DNA from: Acanthaster planci
Taxonomy: Eukaryota; Echinodermata; Asteroidea; Valvatida; Acanthasteridae
Assembly (NCBI RefSeq): GCF_001949145.1
Contig: NW_019091745.1
Location: 9,162 to 41,004 of the forward strand
Direction: 5' to 3'
Length of the DNA stretch: 31,843 bases
Below the pieces are notes generated by a model, which did no database searches, was not told the origin of the DNA, and worked only from the letters and a program-made list of their open reading frames with translations. Position numbers and translations under genes: made by a program. Shown piece by piece: positions 8,911 to 20,674 of this stretch (its first letter is position 1; every line of letters begins with the position of its first letter).

Positions 8911-11226
8911 GTCCATACAGCTGAAGGCACGTACCGGTACAGAGATACCAGTGAACTGAACTCTCTCAACTAAAATACCGACTAACAAGTGTCAATCATT
9001 AATGGTGCCAAATTGTATTTCCTTCACGAAACACTCAAACTTTGTATATTCATTGTAAATAATGTAGTCGAGAAGTTCGAAGAATCTAAATTTCTCGTAA
9101 TAGCAATACATTTCTTTTGTCATGCGTGGTGATTGTAGAATGTTTGCCAAATACGCAGCTGCTTAAAGATCCATGCGTAACAAAATGAAGTGTGAAACCC
9201 CGTTGTCATGTGGTTTAATAGTCGCAGCTTCAGACCTGCAGCAATTGTCATGTTACATCGCCTCGGTTAGATAACCATTGCTCAGCCTAGCGAAAAGGAA
9301 TCAAGCTGCAGTCGGTTTCAGCCCTAGCGTATTTTATAATACCAAAGTTTTGTACCTAAAGTATTGTAGAATAATCATGTACCTTAAGTATTGCGTTTAA
9401 AATGAATAATATAACCCAATTTCGTTATTAAAGTTATTTTTCACGTTCACTCTCCTCTTGTGATCGTGTGGACATTTTATTTTTCATTTTGCATATTAAA
9501 ACACGTAATGTTCTGTATCTTAAATGCGGTTAAATCCTCAAATCACACACACAATCCAAATTGTATTCGTGATACGTCTGAAAGGCACTGATTTAATCTT
9601 CTTAGGATAGGGACGCTCTCACTCAAGGACATTCAATTTGGCAAATGGAGGTGGCGTGGAGAAGAAAGTAAGACTTGTCATTTTAAGACACGCAACGAAG
9701 AGGCGAAGTAATTTGATAGAAAGAACGCCGCAGGCTTAATAACATAGGTGCGTCGAACGACAAATGAAAACGCCAAGAAAGGTTCACTGGGCCATTAGCT
9801 GCCCACTTCTCGCTGACAAGTGGCTTTATAACATTGCGCCATGCTTCAGTGCCCTGAACACAAGTCTACACGTAATCTTACAGGGGATCTGAAGATGTTT
9901 GACTCCTCTGCATTCACACCGTCAGGTAGAGTATCAGAAATCTTGTGCAGGGTGGTCCTTCAAAATTCTATTCAGACACAATGTCTAACAGCAATAAAAA
10001 ATTCGTTTGAGATTTTCGCTGTCGATTATTTACATTAGTTATTCGAGCAATTTCTAAACCAGTGATTAGAGACACAATTTATATTGGAGACTATTAATTT
10101 ATCTGACAACAGCCACGACGGGGGTTATCATCCTTTCACTAGAATTAAATACCACCAGGCATGGGAATAATCCTATGAAATACCAGTGCTGATATTGCTC
10201 TTTATCAAATACCACTGCGTGTTTTTTCTCATAAAAGTGTGTCTTGTGTTTGTCCGAAGGGAACATTTTTATACTGAAAGCGAAATGGATGCGTTGATTT
10301 CAAGTTACCTAGTTAAATTTTAACATGATCATATCGATGGACTGTTTAGGTATTGCGAAGTATTTTCCTGTGTGCATAATTCTTCGCAAGGCAATTTGAA
10401 ATTGAACGTTTGACTCACCTTATCGCCAGCCCCGAGTTTCATTGCTGCTAGGTTTTGAAAATTACATATTCTTAAAGTGGGTATATCTCCAAATAGTTTC
10501 CGGACAAATTTTCACCAGATCAACGGGAACAGTCGCCTTCACACAAACAGCGAAATGGTCTTAAGGTTTTGTGCCAACAACCTAAAACTATATAGGTGCT
10601 GATGTGATAGTGTGGGATGCATACCGTTTTCGTTGCTCCCGACTTTTTTATGCGTATGCCATATGTCATCGTATATTCGGTAACCATGATAGATTGATGT
10701 ATGATATCAATACGACATTGCTCCAGGCACCATTCGGTATCAACGATCTGACGTTGTGGCCCCAATTCACTGTAGATGTGACGAGGTCAATTTTGTAAGA
10801 TATAAAATAAAAATTCCCATCCCGACATATTTCGTTCCAGCCGGAGAGTTGTGAATCTAAATAATGATTTTAAATGGCTTTAAAATGAGCGAAACCGTGT
10901 TCAGTTGTGGTTGAAAAACCGATAAGTGTTTAAATTCCAGTAGTAATTAGTGACGATTACACTTGATGTGATTACGAAACGATACCAAACTGCGAAAACT
11001 ACATTTTGTAGGCCTTTGGCGTGTAATAATAATATACAACCTATCACATATACACCATGACGTTTCGACTTTTTAGGTCAATTTCATAGACAAATTAATT
11101 GACATATGTCACTGTTTTCAACTTCTAGATATGGGTACATGACAGATGGTAAATGGTATTTAATAAGTGAAAAGTAGTTGAAATTGGTCATGTGAATGAC
11201 TCTCCACGTCGTTTGGAGAAGGTGCC
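8911..11226. other. Long stretch without a recognisable gene
   Basis: AT-rich; the open frames are 60-80 codons. The one at 10520-10765 (-) has a mixed, protein-like composition with several Cys and His but no motif that I know. I see no repeats shared with the rest of the window. Confidence 0.45.
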
Positions 11227-11781
11227 NNNNNNNNNNNNNNNNNNNNNNNNNNNNNNNNNNNNNNNNNNNNNNNNNNNNNNNNNNNNNNNNNNNNNNNNNN
11301 NNNNNNNNNNNNNNNNNNNNNNNNNNNNNNNNNNNNNNNNNNNNNNNNNNNNNNNNNNNNNNNNNNNNNNNNNNNNNNNNNNNNNNNNNNNNNNNNNNNN
11401 NNNNNNNNNNNNNNNNNNNNNNNNNNNNNNNNNNNNNNNNNNNNNNNNNNNNNNNNNNNNNNNNNNNNNNNNNNNNNNNNNNNNNNNNNNNNNNNNNNNN
11501 NNNNNNNNNNNNNNNNNNNNNNNNNNNNNNNNNNNNNNNNNNNNNNNNNNNNNNNNNNNNNNNNNNNNNNNNNNNNNNNNNNNNNNNNNNNNNNNNNNNN
11601 NNNNNNNNNNNNNNNNNNNNNNNNNNNNNNNNNNNNNNNNNNNNNNNNNNNNNNNNNNNNNNNNNNNNNNNNNNNNNNNNNNNNNNNNNNNNNNNNNNNN
11701 NNNNNNNNNNNNNNNNNNNNNNNNNNNNNNNNNNNNNNNNNNNNNNNNNNNNNNNNNNNNNNNNNNNNNNNNNNNNNNNNN
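11227..11781. other. Assembly gap (Ns)
   Basis: 555 consecutive Ns. Any frame drawn through it is meaningless. Confidence 0.99.
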
Positions 11782-12004
11782 ATATCTACTTACGCGTGTA
11801 TTTCTTTTCTATAAAAGATTGAGAAGTTTTGCCTTTTCATTTGAATTGTAGTCATTGTATTTCCTTGATGAGATATTCTGCAAAGCATGCATTGTAAAGG
11901 GGCTAGAGTAATTTTAGAAGCAAGATGTCACCGGGGATAATTATGATGGAATGTTTGGTGATTCACACATGCCGAAATTCTTAGACGTACCAGTAATGGG
12001 GCCT

Positions 12005-12013
12005 AGGCATCAC
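12005..12013. repeat. Target-site duplication, left, of copy 2
   Basis: AGGCATCAC, repeated exactly at 12202-12210. Confidence 0.85.
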
Positions 12014-12201
12014 ATATGCAGCAAGGTATGAGATGGAGAGAACCACCCCTGCTTGGTGTTGGTCATTGTCTCGCAGGAATCTGGGGAATTCCTTTCAGAC
12101 ATCTTGGGGGGGGATGTGTTAAGTAACAATAGTCTGGAATGTGTATAGGGATTGGACATGCTGGGGGGGGTACCCCTCGGTCTCATTTCTTGTTGGGTAT
12201 A
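12014..12201 (-). mobile_element. Short inverted-repeat transposon (MITE-like), copy 2
   Basis: A 188-base copy of the element at 4138-4331 in the opposite orientation, about 90% similar by eye. Its terminal inverted repeats are ATATGCAGCAAGGTATGAG at the left and, as reverse complement, TATACCCAACAAGAAATGAG at the right. It is flanked by a perfect 9-base duplication AGGCATCAC that differs from that of copy 1, so the two inserted independently. The G runs here are 8 bases, against 12 and 9 in copy 1. It has no coding capacity. Confidence 0.88.
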
Positions 12202-12210
12202 AGGCATCAC
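12202..12210. repeat. Target-site duplication, right, of copy 2
   Basis: AGGCATCAC, identical to 12005-12013. Confidence 0.85.
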
Positions 12211-12984
12211 GTGATATAGACTGGTACCCGTCGAGTCTCGTAAGTAGTCTCCAAATGTCTTACAGACGTCCTCCGAACGTTGGGACCAGTAGAGGGTAAT
12301 GAATCCGGCAGAACCCTGCAGAATCCTTTGCTTTTTTCTTCGCTACCAAAATATCTTCACCATAGATGATTCATTTATATAAAATTTTTAACACAATAAT
12401 CACTGTTTTGAGAAAAATTGTCGTTCTTTTATCGATGTTAACCATTGAAAAATAAATTACCACACTGTGATAAACAGAGGCTTAGCAAGGAGAGGTACTT
12501 GTGTTTTATTGGCTTCCCCACTGACACGTATTTTATGTTAAATATTGCAACTGGCCTGACAGAAACTTATCAGCATCCTAATTGGTAGGGCCAACCGCGC
12601 ACGTTAAACAGGGACCCGTGCACAAGTGATAAAGATTACACAGATGTTTGAGAAAGACGTTTAAGTTTCAGTCCCTTTGTTTTCAGTAGTAAAGTGAAAT
12701 TTAAAAGCATTAAATGTAAAACCGTTGTCACAAAACGTTGTCAAAAACGCGACTACGGCAGCTTGTCTAAATATCAAAGTCGGGAAATATATTGACAACA
12801 AACTAAGAAGAGCCGACTTTATCTTCTTGTTAGATTTTGAAACTTTGTGAAAAATGATATTTTTTGTTCTTTTGTTTTAGTTGCAAAATAAAGCAATTTT
12901 TAGCTGTTTCGGACACGGGCCGAAACAACTCTTGATTTTCTTATTTTTTCTTTGTAGTTTTTTTTCGTTTTTTTAAAAATTTTG
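12211..12984. other. No recognisable gene; one hairpin
   Basis: AT-rich. It contains the hairpin at 12902-12930 and then T-rich sequence leading into the minisatellite. Confidence 0.5.
12902..12930. repeat. Hairpin upstream of the minisatellite
   Basis: AGCTGTTTCGG pairs with CCGAAACAACT with one mismatch, around a 7-base loop. Confidence 0.7.
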
Positions 12985-13335
12985 TTCCTGGCTTGTTGCA
13001 TTTTGCGAAATGGGCATTTTCCTTCTCAAAATTATTTTTGGCATTTTGCGAAAAAGGCATTCTTTCTTTTGTAATTTTTGGCTATTTTGCCCAAAAAGCT
13101 TCTTTTTGTCCGATTTTTTCCTCCTCCTTTTCTCCTCCGCCATTCAATTTGTACACATTTGTTCCATCAACGACTTTAGTCCTTTAACATCTTTGGATCT
13201 CCACCAAACCTATACCAATGAAGAACCATTACGCATTGGTGGACCTAACACAATGATGTCAATAATGACGTCATCAAATGACAGTGAAATGCACTCCTCG
13301 ATGCAGTATATCTCGTGAAGTACGTGTTCAATTCG
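12985..13335 (-). repeat. Minisatellite-bearing dispersed repeat, copy 1
   Basis: On the minus strand it holds GCGAAAAAGCC-like units (as TTTTGCGAAA and TTTTTGGC on plus, 12995-13120). Next come AAATCGGACAAAAAG, then a unique block with AAAGATGTTAAAGGAC, and the palindromic TGACGTCATC at 13267-13276. The same blocks occur in reverse order and orientation at 21300-21660. An element this size with shared internal order is most likely a non-autonomous transposon, but no clean ends are visible. Confidence 0.6.
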
Positions 13336-14842
13336 TTTAAGACCTTGCAGAAATCTTGAAAGGGGAGTGCTCATATATGTTCACGCCACATAGAGACAAC
13401 GTTCATTACAAGCTCGTATGCGCACTATATTTTCAAACAGACGACGTTATAGCGCGGAATTTTTCAGCCACCGACTTCGCAAAATACCAGTGTAGAAGCC
13501 TAAATAAATTTGGGAGGATCTAAACACGACACCACGAACAAAACACAATTTTCCTCCATTTGTAATATATTTTAAACAACGACAAATCTCAGGAGAGTAA
13601 CAGAACATGGATTTTACGGACCCTTCTAGCATCGAAAATCGAAATTTTACAGCAATATCATCAATTAACTTTTAATAGAAAATAAGTTTTCTGAGACAAA
13701 AAGCAGCACCAACTTAATAGATTCACCAGTAATGCGTTGATTTCAGGTATTTATTTGGAATCCACTGGATAAAATTTTTAATAATCAGGTCATTTCGAAT
13801 CACCCCAAAATGTATCGATCCAACGGTGCACGAAAATTAAAATCCATTATGTATTCATTTTTATCACCAAAATGGTATGTCCAACAGGAAGGTGAATATT
13901 TTCTGTTAGATTGTACCGATTTTGTTAGTACTGTTACCATTTCATAAGTTAAATCGTTAACGAGTAGTATTTCCTGTTCATGACTGCTGTGGAAACTGAC
14001 CAATGTGGTACCGAGACGTCAAAGCCGTTGCGTCCGCCTCAGCAAGTGTGCATGAACATGTTTATGCCACGTGTACACATGTAAACACGCTTATACGACT
14101 GCACTTGACCTGTGACTCGCTGCTACAAGAATTTTACTCAAATGTCTGCCCTTACAAGAGTATTGTGCAAGTGTATTGTCTTTTTTTTGCCAAATGTTTG
14201 ACAAAGTAATGACTCCTGACTCTAAAAATTAAGTTTTATCGGATTAAGTTTTTCTTGGGATTTGTTTGGGGTATGAATAATTTTGACCAGGAGCAAAAAG
14301 GAAACCTGGGCCGTATATCATCGCATGAGGTCGATATTCGTTTAAAGCACACGTAAGCCCATGGCACTCATTACCAAGGTGCGCGTGCTCAAGATTTGCT
14401 CTTAACAACGGCATAGCAACAGGCTAATCTAAAAATATTTCATTTTCACCTGAAAAAATTGAGTGTTGCGAAATTCGATCAGTATCAATTAAAAATGAGT
14501 TTTCCGTGTTATAAAAACTAGATTCATATAAAGTAGAAGACTGTCTTAATTTACTGCACTCAAAAACTGGGAATCCGCCTGAGTAAACATTTTATAAAAT
14601 AAGATTTAATTTGAACCAACTTTTCGCTACAAATTGTGAGAATCCAGACATTTCGTAATGGAAAAATACATCACATACAGTTATGCTCCATTTATTCATA
14701 CCCTTTTGAAAATAACATGCTTTTCTAAATTCTTCATTTGTAAAAGTTATTATGTTGGTAATTCCACTATATCATTTGCTTATTTGTTGCAGTACACAAA
14801 CCCACATATGTGCTAGCTAAACTTCATTTGCATTATAATAAT
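13336..14842. other. No recognisable gene
   Basis: AT-rich with open frames of 60-70 codons only; no family recognised and no shared repeat seen. Confidence 0.5.
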
Positions 14843-14945
14843 TTGATGATGATGATGATGTCATCAGGAGACTAGTCACATGGCATTAAAGGTGCACCCT
14901 TTAAAGCCCTATATCTCCTGAAGCACATGTCCCATCTGGTTAAAG
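14843..14945 (+). repeat. GATG-led dispersed repeat, copy A
   Basis: Begins with a GAT trinucleotide run and GATGTCATC, then GGTGCACCCTTTAAAGCC and CTATATCTCCTGAAGCACATG. It matches 16115-16200 and, more weakly, 13255-13335 in the same order. Confidence 0.55.
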
Positions 14946-14946
14946 G

Positions 14947-14964
14947 TGGTGTAGGCCTACACCA
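14947..14964. repeat. Perfect 18-base palindrome centred on AGGCCT
   Basis: TGGTGTAGGCCTACACCA is its own reverse complement. The AGGCCTAC core recurs in this window without the long arms. Confidence 0.75.
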
Positions 14965-16114
14965 TTGGTAAAATCCCAAAAATCGGACAACCGTATAATC
15001 CTGAAATATCTTACTTGAAAGAGAGTACATAACAATCTCAATCAGTCTGTAAAATATTTCCGCCCAGAATGCTGCAGTCTTTTAGAAAACAAAAAATTTG
15101 CTTTCTTTTTCACGATGGTCTGCCGACCATCGTAATGGAATTAATTTCACTTCACACATCACATCCTTCAACAGGCGCCAATATTCTTATTATGTGCTGT
15201 AGTGTTTGCTGATGTTGTGGGAGTCTCCATTAATGAACGGATAAACCTAAAAGCAGCTGAAAATATACCGACATTCTTTCACCCAAGCACTGTGAACTGA
15301 AATTATAGAAACCATAAATTGGATCAGTGTGAAGTTGATTTCATTGAAAGAAAGATTTTTACGGGAAAACTTTGCGTATTCAAAATCACCCCTAGATAAC
15401 AATGGTATGATGCAACATGGCGGCGGTTCCCGGGCATGATGATTTTCGTCAACAAAAGCATGATTTCCACACGTTAATCCTCCCTTGTTATAAGACATAA
15501 TTCTTTTTATTTATAATTATTGATGGCCCAACTATGAATGAAGTTTAAGACTTTCATCGACGTGTGGACTGACATGAAAATGCAGTTATAAGCACGATAG
15601 CAGGCGCAAGTGGATTATCATATAGGCCTACTCGTTTCGACGTTACGGATATGAGTCGATTGTTGTGTTCTTGGATGAAGTTTTCCAACGAATCCGCAAT
15701 GCTACAATGTCGAGGGCGCGCATTACTCCAAGGTAAATTCACCGCTTACTCCTAGCCGTTGAAAATTGCTCCTTTTAAGGGAATGAGAACTTGTCATGCT
15801 TGTTTTTCACAATGACCCCGCGGACGATGTTTGCTTGTGCTGAGAACGCTCTATAATCCACAGAGTTTACGCAAGATAAACTGCAGTACCTTCAATTTAA
15901 GCGTTGAAATGCCACGCTGTTTTTTTTAATTTTTCACAAAGCAGTTGGTTCAAACATGAAACAAGTGAGTGTGATTAAAGTTGCAGTGAATATTATACAC
16001 CGTAATCAGTCAATCTTGTGAAATAACGCAACCCCCCCGAAAAAAAACCCAATGGTGTACACCTTTAAATCTTTGCGGATAACTACAAAGGTAAGTGTTA
16101 CAGTCGAATATTGC
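14965..16114. other. No recognisable gene; one strong hairpin
   Basis: Contains the hairpin at 15112-15133 and short open frames only (83 codons at 15247-15498 - is the longest). No family recognised. Confidence 0.45.
15112..15133. repeat. Perfect hairpin, 9-bp stem
   Basis: ACGATGGTC and GACCATCGT around the loop TGCC. It lies in AT-rich DNA with no gene to terminate. Confidence 0.75.
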
Positions 16115-16200
16115 CCTCATGTGATGATGAAATCATCTGGTGGCATCTAGTGGCAAGGTGCATCCCTTAAATCACTATATCTCATGTTATGTCTGATAAT
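16115..16200 (+). repeat. GATG-led dispersed repeat, copy B
   Basis: GATGATGAAATCATCTGG, then GGTGCATCCCTTAAATCAC and TATATCTCATGTTATGTC, match the copy at 14843-14945 block by block. A further partial match (AATGATGTAATCGGGTGAC) follows at 16266-16295. Confidence 0.55.
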
Positions 16201-16300
16201 ATGAAAAATTTATATTTAATTAGAAAAGGATTAAATGTTATATATGAAAACAGACATCATGTGTTAATGATGTAATCGGGTGACAAGTCACGTGAGATTA

Positions 16301-18265
16301 TCAGAGTATTTGTGAAAAATGCTCGCGATGAATGTGAAAACGTCCGTTCACCACATCCAAAAGTTGGGTTTTGGTTTTCAAGTTGAAACCAAGCGTGTAT
16401 TGGGTTGCCAATGTATTTGTACGTAAGAGGCCTACTTTTAACAAGATGAGATTTAACAGTTTACACTGTGGACGGGGTATAAGGTTGGTATGTTTTTGAA
16501 AACACTGTGAGAATGTCTCCAACAGTACGAGGCCTATTCCCTGCATTTTGCCAGGAGAGTACAGTATAGGCAGAGCTATTCTGCCCGAAAAATAGAGTTT
16601 AAAGAAATCTCGAACTTCACACACTCAAAAGAGACACATTTTGTTATTCCGTGCTACAGCAAGCTTACCAACTTGTTTGTCCTACACCAGTTTCACTCTA
16701 GCTAACCAGTATGGTGAGCCAGTTTAGCAAGGTAATTCTAAAACATTAACACGTGCTTACACGCTCTGAACAAATACGAACCGGCACGACGTAAAGTGCT
16801 GTTTTATCAAATGGTCCTGCCTTTTCGAATGCCAAACTCGCTTAAGCACGCTACTCTTTAACACCGAATCATGTAATAGGTCTAATGGAGCATATTACCC
16901 GAGGCATACGTCACTGTAACTCCAGCAGGAATTTATTGTAATGCCAAGTCTTCATGATATTTCACAATAAAGAGCATCTTAAATGCAAGAGTCACTGGAT
17001 ATTGTCAATATTGATTACGAAATCTTTCATGTACCAGACACTTCATATTCGGGTGGTTCTTAATTAATAACCTGTCTCTAACCTGCGGTAATTAAGAATT
17101 AGAATAAGTTCGACGTGTGAGGTGCCTTTTAGGTTAAAAGACGATATTTTTTTCTGGGCGTGCGGAGGCAGACTTTGATGGAGTGTGATCAGAGCTAGAG
17201 GCCACAAGCAACCTATGCCACTGTCTCTCAGAGGCCCCCTTTTCAGGAAATTAATTCAAGGCTACCTACCGGGACAATATTTTCACAAAAACAACAGTCA
17301 ACTAAGTGATTAATGTGCCACCACAGTATTTTCTTATTGGATTTAGCAGGCTCCTTCTTCTTTTGTATTAAATATAAGGGAAATTGAAGAAAGCAATTGC
17401 CATATCAGCCACCAATCAGCGAAAGTTAGAGTATTTAGTATAGCTCCTAAGTGCGAAGGAAAGAGGCTTATGAAAACTTGTCTGCCGGTACATTGTGTTG
17501 GTACATTCAAACTTAGGGTGTGTAGTTCAGTCTCGCGACTAGAATGAAACACTAATCCTTGGATGCCATGTGTATGCACAGTTTTGTTTTAAAAGATGGA
17601 TATGGGTTTTGAGACTGATTTTTAGACTTTTCTGTCGAACTTGAAAAGATCATTTCGTGAAACGTTATCTCAAATTTTCATATCATTGGCGTTAAAATGA
17701 CTGCAAGGGATCAACAAAAATGTATTAGGACAATTTGTGTATCAATAACGCACGGGGAAGTGTCGACCCGGGCTCAAATGTTAAAATGGACTTCATTAAA
17801 TCAGTATTCGATAAAAAATACGTGTTTTGCCCTTCTCAGCGCCCTGCGCTGTACAACCTGTTTGTGTCCAGTTAACGCATGGATGTGAAGTCATAGGGCC
17901 TAGGGATTGCAATCCAGTTGATGTCCCTTTTCACCCTCTTTTCATTTTTCTTTTTTTCATGTAAAAATATCCAAATTCATGTCTAAATTTTAATGTTAAA
18001 ATGCTATTGTAGCGGAAAGGGTACGAACTTTCGTAATTTTGGTTGTGAATAATAATGAGGATTAGACAAGTGTAGTACATGTAGTGTGTACATGTCCTGT
18101 GACGTTAACAGGACGGGCGGAGCGTAGCGCTCGATGAAGGTAGTAAGCTCTTTGGTTTGCGCGTGATAAAGGCGAGCGCTCAAGGCGGAGCTTGCTCTTT
18201 GTCTTTGTTCTTTTTCTGCAAGCTCAGCGAAGCTGTGTAGATGTGAGTTCTTGGTTCTCTCGCTT
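16301..18265. other. No recognisable gene
   Basis: Contains a 107-codon open frame at 16301-16624 (-) and others of 60-80 codons, none with a motif that I recognise. From about 18100 to 18265 the sequence becomes GC-richer, with repeated GCGCTC and GGAGC motifs, and replaces the expected continuation of the LINE reverse transcriptase. Confidence 0.45.
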
Positions 18266-19260
18266 TGGTGCGCTTTGGTTAACGAATACGCCACAATAGG
18301 GCCGGCTAACTTAAGCAGCCGACAGCTTATGTTGTTGTTGCCCGTTGCTTTCCAAGAGTCCATTTGGGATATTCAATTACAAAATTCTCAGACACAGGTT
18401 TTAGATGACAAGTTACTTCTGGATCAATGTAATTTATAACGTCAAAATTCATAATACCTGCGTCTGGCTCATAGGCTGGTACATTCTCAGTAATTGCACC
18501 AACAGAGGAGACAAAGTGATTGTTAACTGTAGTAACAAATTGGTGAAGTACAATCCTCGTTGTTAATCTTTATGTTATTAGACATAACATTATCAGAGTT
18601 TGGGATGACTTCCTTCAAACATTTCCAGATCATTTTACTAATCAATAGGTAATTGATTAACAACTGACATAAAACAGAGTGACCCATGTATCAAGTGCGA
18701 CATCACACCACCAATATCAGTGATAGTATCCCAAGGTACATTCCTCAATTCTTCTTTAAAACCCTCCCCATCCAGGTGGTGAAGGAACGATAATTAATGC
18801 ACTTATCTGAAGATGTAAAATTTACTTTAAAACCTTTAAGTCCATAAATGTAAAAATAGTCACTAATGCTTGTATTAAAACCCCCATAATCCTGATAAAG
18901 TTCTTGATCATTTACAAAAATGAAGTCAATGATGGTATTTCTATGGCTAGTTACCCTGGTGGGCAGGTCAATCAGCTGAGTAAAGCTGCACGATGAAGAG
19001 AGAAAATGTAACTCACTGCAATGCAGTGAATACAGTCAATATTGGGTGACCTATAGAAAGAACCAACAAGCCACGGGCATGGGCATAACATATTTCTAGC
19101 CATATATTAGAAATATATTAGATCCAAAATCGTTCCTTCGTTTAACAATACGTTTGTTTGAAACATATACAGCCATCCCAGCCCCGTGCCGATTTCTGTC
19201 AATAAGCACTTCAGAATTTGATATGGAATCATCACAAAGCGTTTCATGAAATATTCACAG
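18266..19260 (-). pseudogene. CR1-type LINE ORF2 remnant: endonuclease and start of reverse transcriptase
   Basis: Reading down the minus strand, APE endonuclease pieces appear in family order but in different frames. ETLCDDSISNSEV and RNRHGAGMAVYVSN lie at about 19258-19133, LWLEIC-like at about 19100, GSFYRSPNID near 19065-19035, and FTQLIDLPTRVTS with IIDFIF at 18984-18907. SISDY follows, where the family has S-D-H, so the catalytic His is lost. A YRSF linker and ENVPAYEPDAG come next, then DSWKATGNNNISCRLLKLAG (from 18360), the start of the RT domain. RT homology stops abruptly at about 18266. At least three frameshifts, several stops and a deletion between GSFYRSPN and FTQLID make it a dead copy. 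In life, ORF2 nicks DNA and reverse-transcribes the LINE RNA at the nick. Confidence 0.85.
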
Positions 19261-19278
19261 CCTTGTTTCAAAAATTGA

Positions 19279-19720
19279 TCAGCTGAGGTTTCTTCTCCAA
19301 ATAATCCTTTTGATGTTATTGCTATTAAGTGGAGCTGTAAAAAATTCCGATCCCGTGATATGAATTGCATACGAATACAGCATTGGTGCAGTGGGATCCG
19401 ACTGAAGGACTGAGGTGATGAGCAGATTGAGTGGTGTGCTTGGAGGGTCCTGGACAGGAGTAGAGATGGTGGAGGATATTTTTGGTAAATACTCCTTAGC
19501 CTTGTTTGTTGAAATGTACCCCATCTGAGCACAGATATCTAACCGTGATATTGCTGTTCCCAATAAATGCCCAGTTATGCCTACCAGTGAATTCTTTCGG
19601 TAGCTTGTTGACAGATGCTATTTTGTTCCATCCGCATTCGATTTCTCCATTGCGGTGGATTGTACCAGGAATAGATACCTGGATAACTTTGCTCATGGAC
19701 TCGAGGGTTTCATCGACTGT
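19279..19720 (-). pseudogene. LINE ORF1 remnant with esterase (SGNH hydrolase) end
   Basis: The frame at 19496-19696 (-) ends with WAFIGNSNITV and LCSDGVHFNKQG, which resembles the C-terminal part of the SGNH esterase domain. Its catalytic motif normally reads D-G-x-H, and D-G-V-H is present. CR1-type LINEs are known to carry such an esterase in ORF1. The segment sits directly upstream of the endonuclease remnant on the same strand, as expected for ORF1 to ORF2 order. The stretch 19279-19495 is Pro/Ser/Thr-rich and looks like the linker between them. No intact start is present, and the N-terminal half is missing or unrecognisable. Confidence 0.65.
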
Positions 19721-19982
19721 TGAAAACGTGCTAGTACTAGATCAATCTCAATCATTTTTATTTAGAATTTAACCTTCAAAGATCCAACATGCTGTTTCTG
19801 CGGTGAAACTTTATCCCCGTTACCAGTGTGACAGAAACTTTACAGAAACAAGAACATTATACACGGTGCCTTCAATTTCTTTTTTGCACCCAAACAATAG
19901 AAATGATGTACTTACATTACTTAGTTTCCACTATCATTCTATCATTTTGAAGATGACAAAATGCACAGAATCACATTAGCTG

Positions 19983-20045
19983 GGGGGCTGGTCCTGAAAA
20001 GCCAGACCAGTCCAACTATCGTCGACGATCGTGAGTTGGGCTAGT
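19983..20045. repeat. Nested inverted repeats
   Basis: CTGGTC/GACCAG arms, the palindrome ATCGTCGACGAT, and AGTCCAAC against GTTGGGCT (one mismatch) overlap within 60 bases. The stretch can fold as a compound hairpin. Confidence 0.55.
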
Positions 20046-20267
20046 AGAACTGTTTGGCTTATGGCTGTTGATTGAATTACCTAAAACTGATTCTTGCAAT
20101 GTCTTACAAGCACAAGAGCTCTTAGCTAAACTTCACATACATTAGATCAGAGTCAGAATTTACAAAGATTATTTATTTAATTTCCCCAGCATGCTTTTCG
20201 GGACGGGATATGTAATAATCATTTTTTTGCGTTAATTAAGTGAGGATTTTGCAGGATTTTAGTCAGT

Positions 20268-20501
20268 TTGTGTTTCAACATTATAACCCTTTTTAAATAT
20301 CTGCGGATTAATGTGTGGATTGTGTCTAACTATATTGGGACTGTAAACATGAAGTACCAAGTGAAGCTGAAAAAGGGAAAGTTTCATAAGGAGAAGAACC
20401 CCTACCTACACCACCGCAGAATCGCACAAAATGCACCACGAAAAGATCAAAATGAGTGTCGCAAAAGGGACTCGTGGACAACTACAGGGATGCGGTTGTG
20501 A
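20268..20501 (+). other. Unrecognised 77-codon open frame
   Basis: The second half (from MKYQVKLKKGKFHKEKNPYL) is strongly basic, with many Lys, Arg and His, unlike the neighbouring frames. I recognise no domain, and no partner exon is visible. It could be a chance frame in an A-rich tract. Confidence 0.2.
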
Positions 20502-20674
20502 ACATTCACGGAGCTGTTTCGGAGTTTTTCATATTTAAGTGATATCATTTTGGGAAAAAAGAGAAATCAATTTGTTGAAACTATTTGTAAGAGAAAATTT
20601 AATCTTATCTGTCTTTAATCCTGAGAGTAATCCCCAGACGAACTACTGATAGGATCAATAAAAGTGCGAAGTGA

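Noticed and set aside
10975-11000. Additional hammerhead-like match (GATGTGATTACGAAACG)
   Set aside because: No stem II can form between the boxes.
11192-11851. Two open frames of more than 200 codons
   Set aside because: Nearly all codons are Ns from the assembly gap.
12010-12210. Minus-strand 66-codon open frame, also seen as part of a frame at 4054-4242
   Set aside because: The similarity between the two comes from the non-coding MITE copies, not from a protein.
13264-13278. TGACGTCATC taken as proof of a CREB-regulated gene
   Set aside because: The site lies inside a dispersed repeat and no gene start is visible.
19107-19532. A single 141-residue minus-strand protein
   Set aside because: The recognisable endonuclease residues (ETLCDDSISN, RNRHGAGMAVYV) lie in another frame; this frame is a shadow crossing the ORF1-ORF2 remnant.
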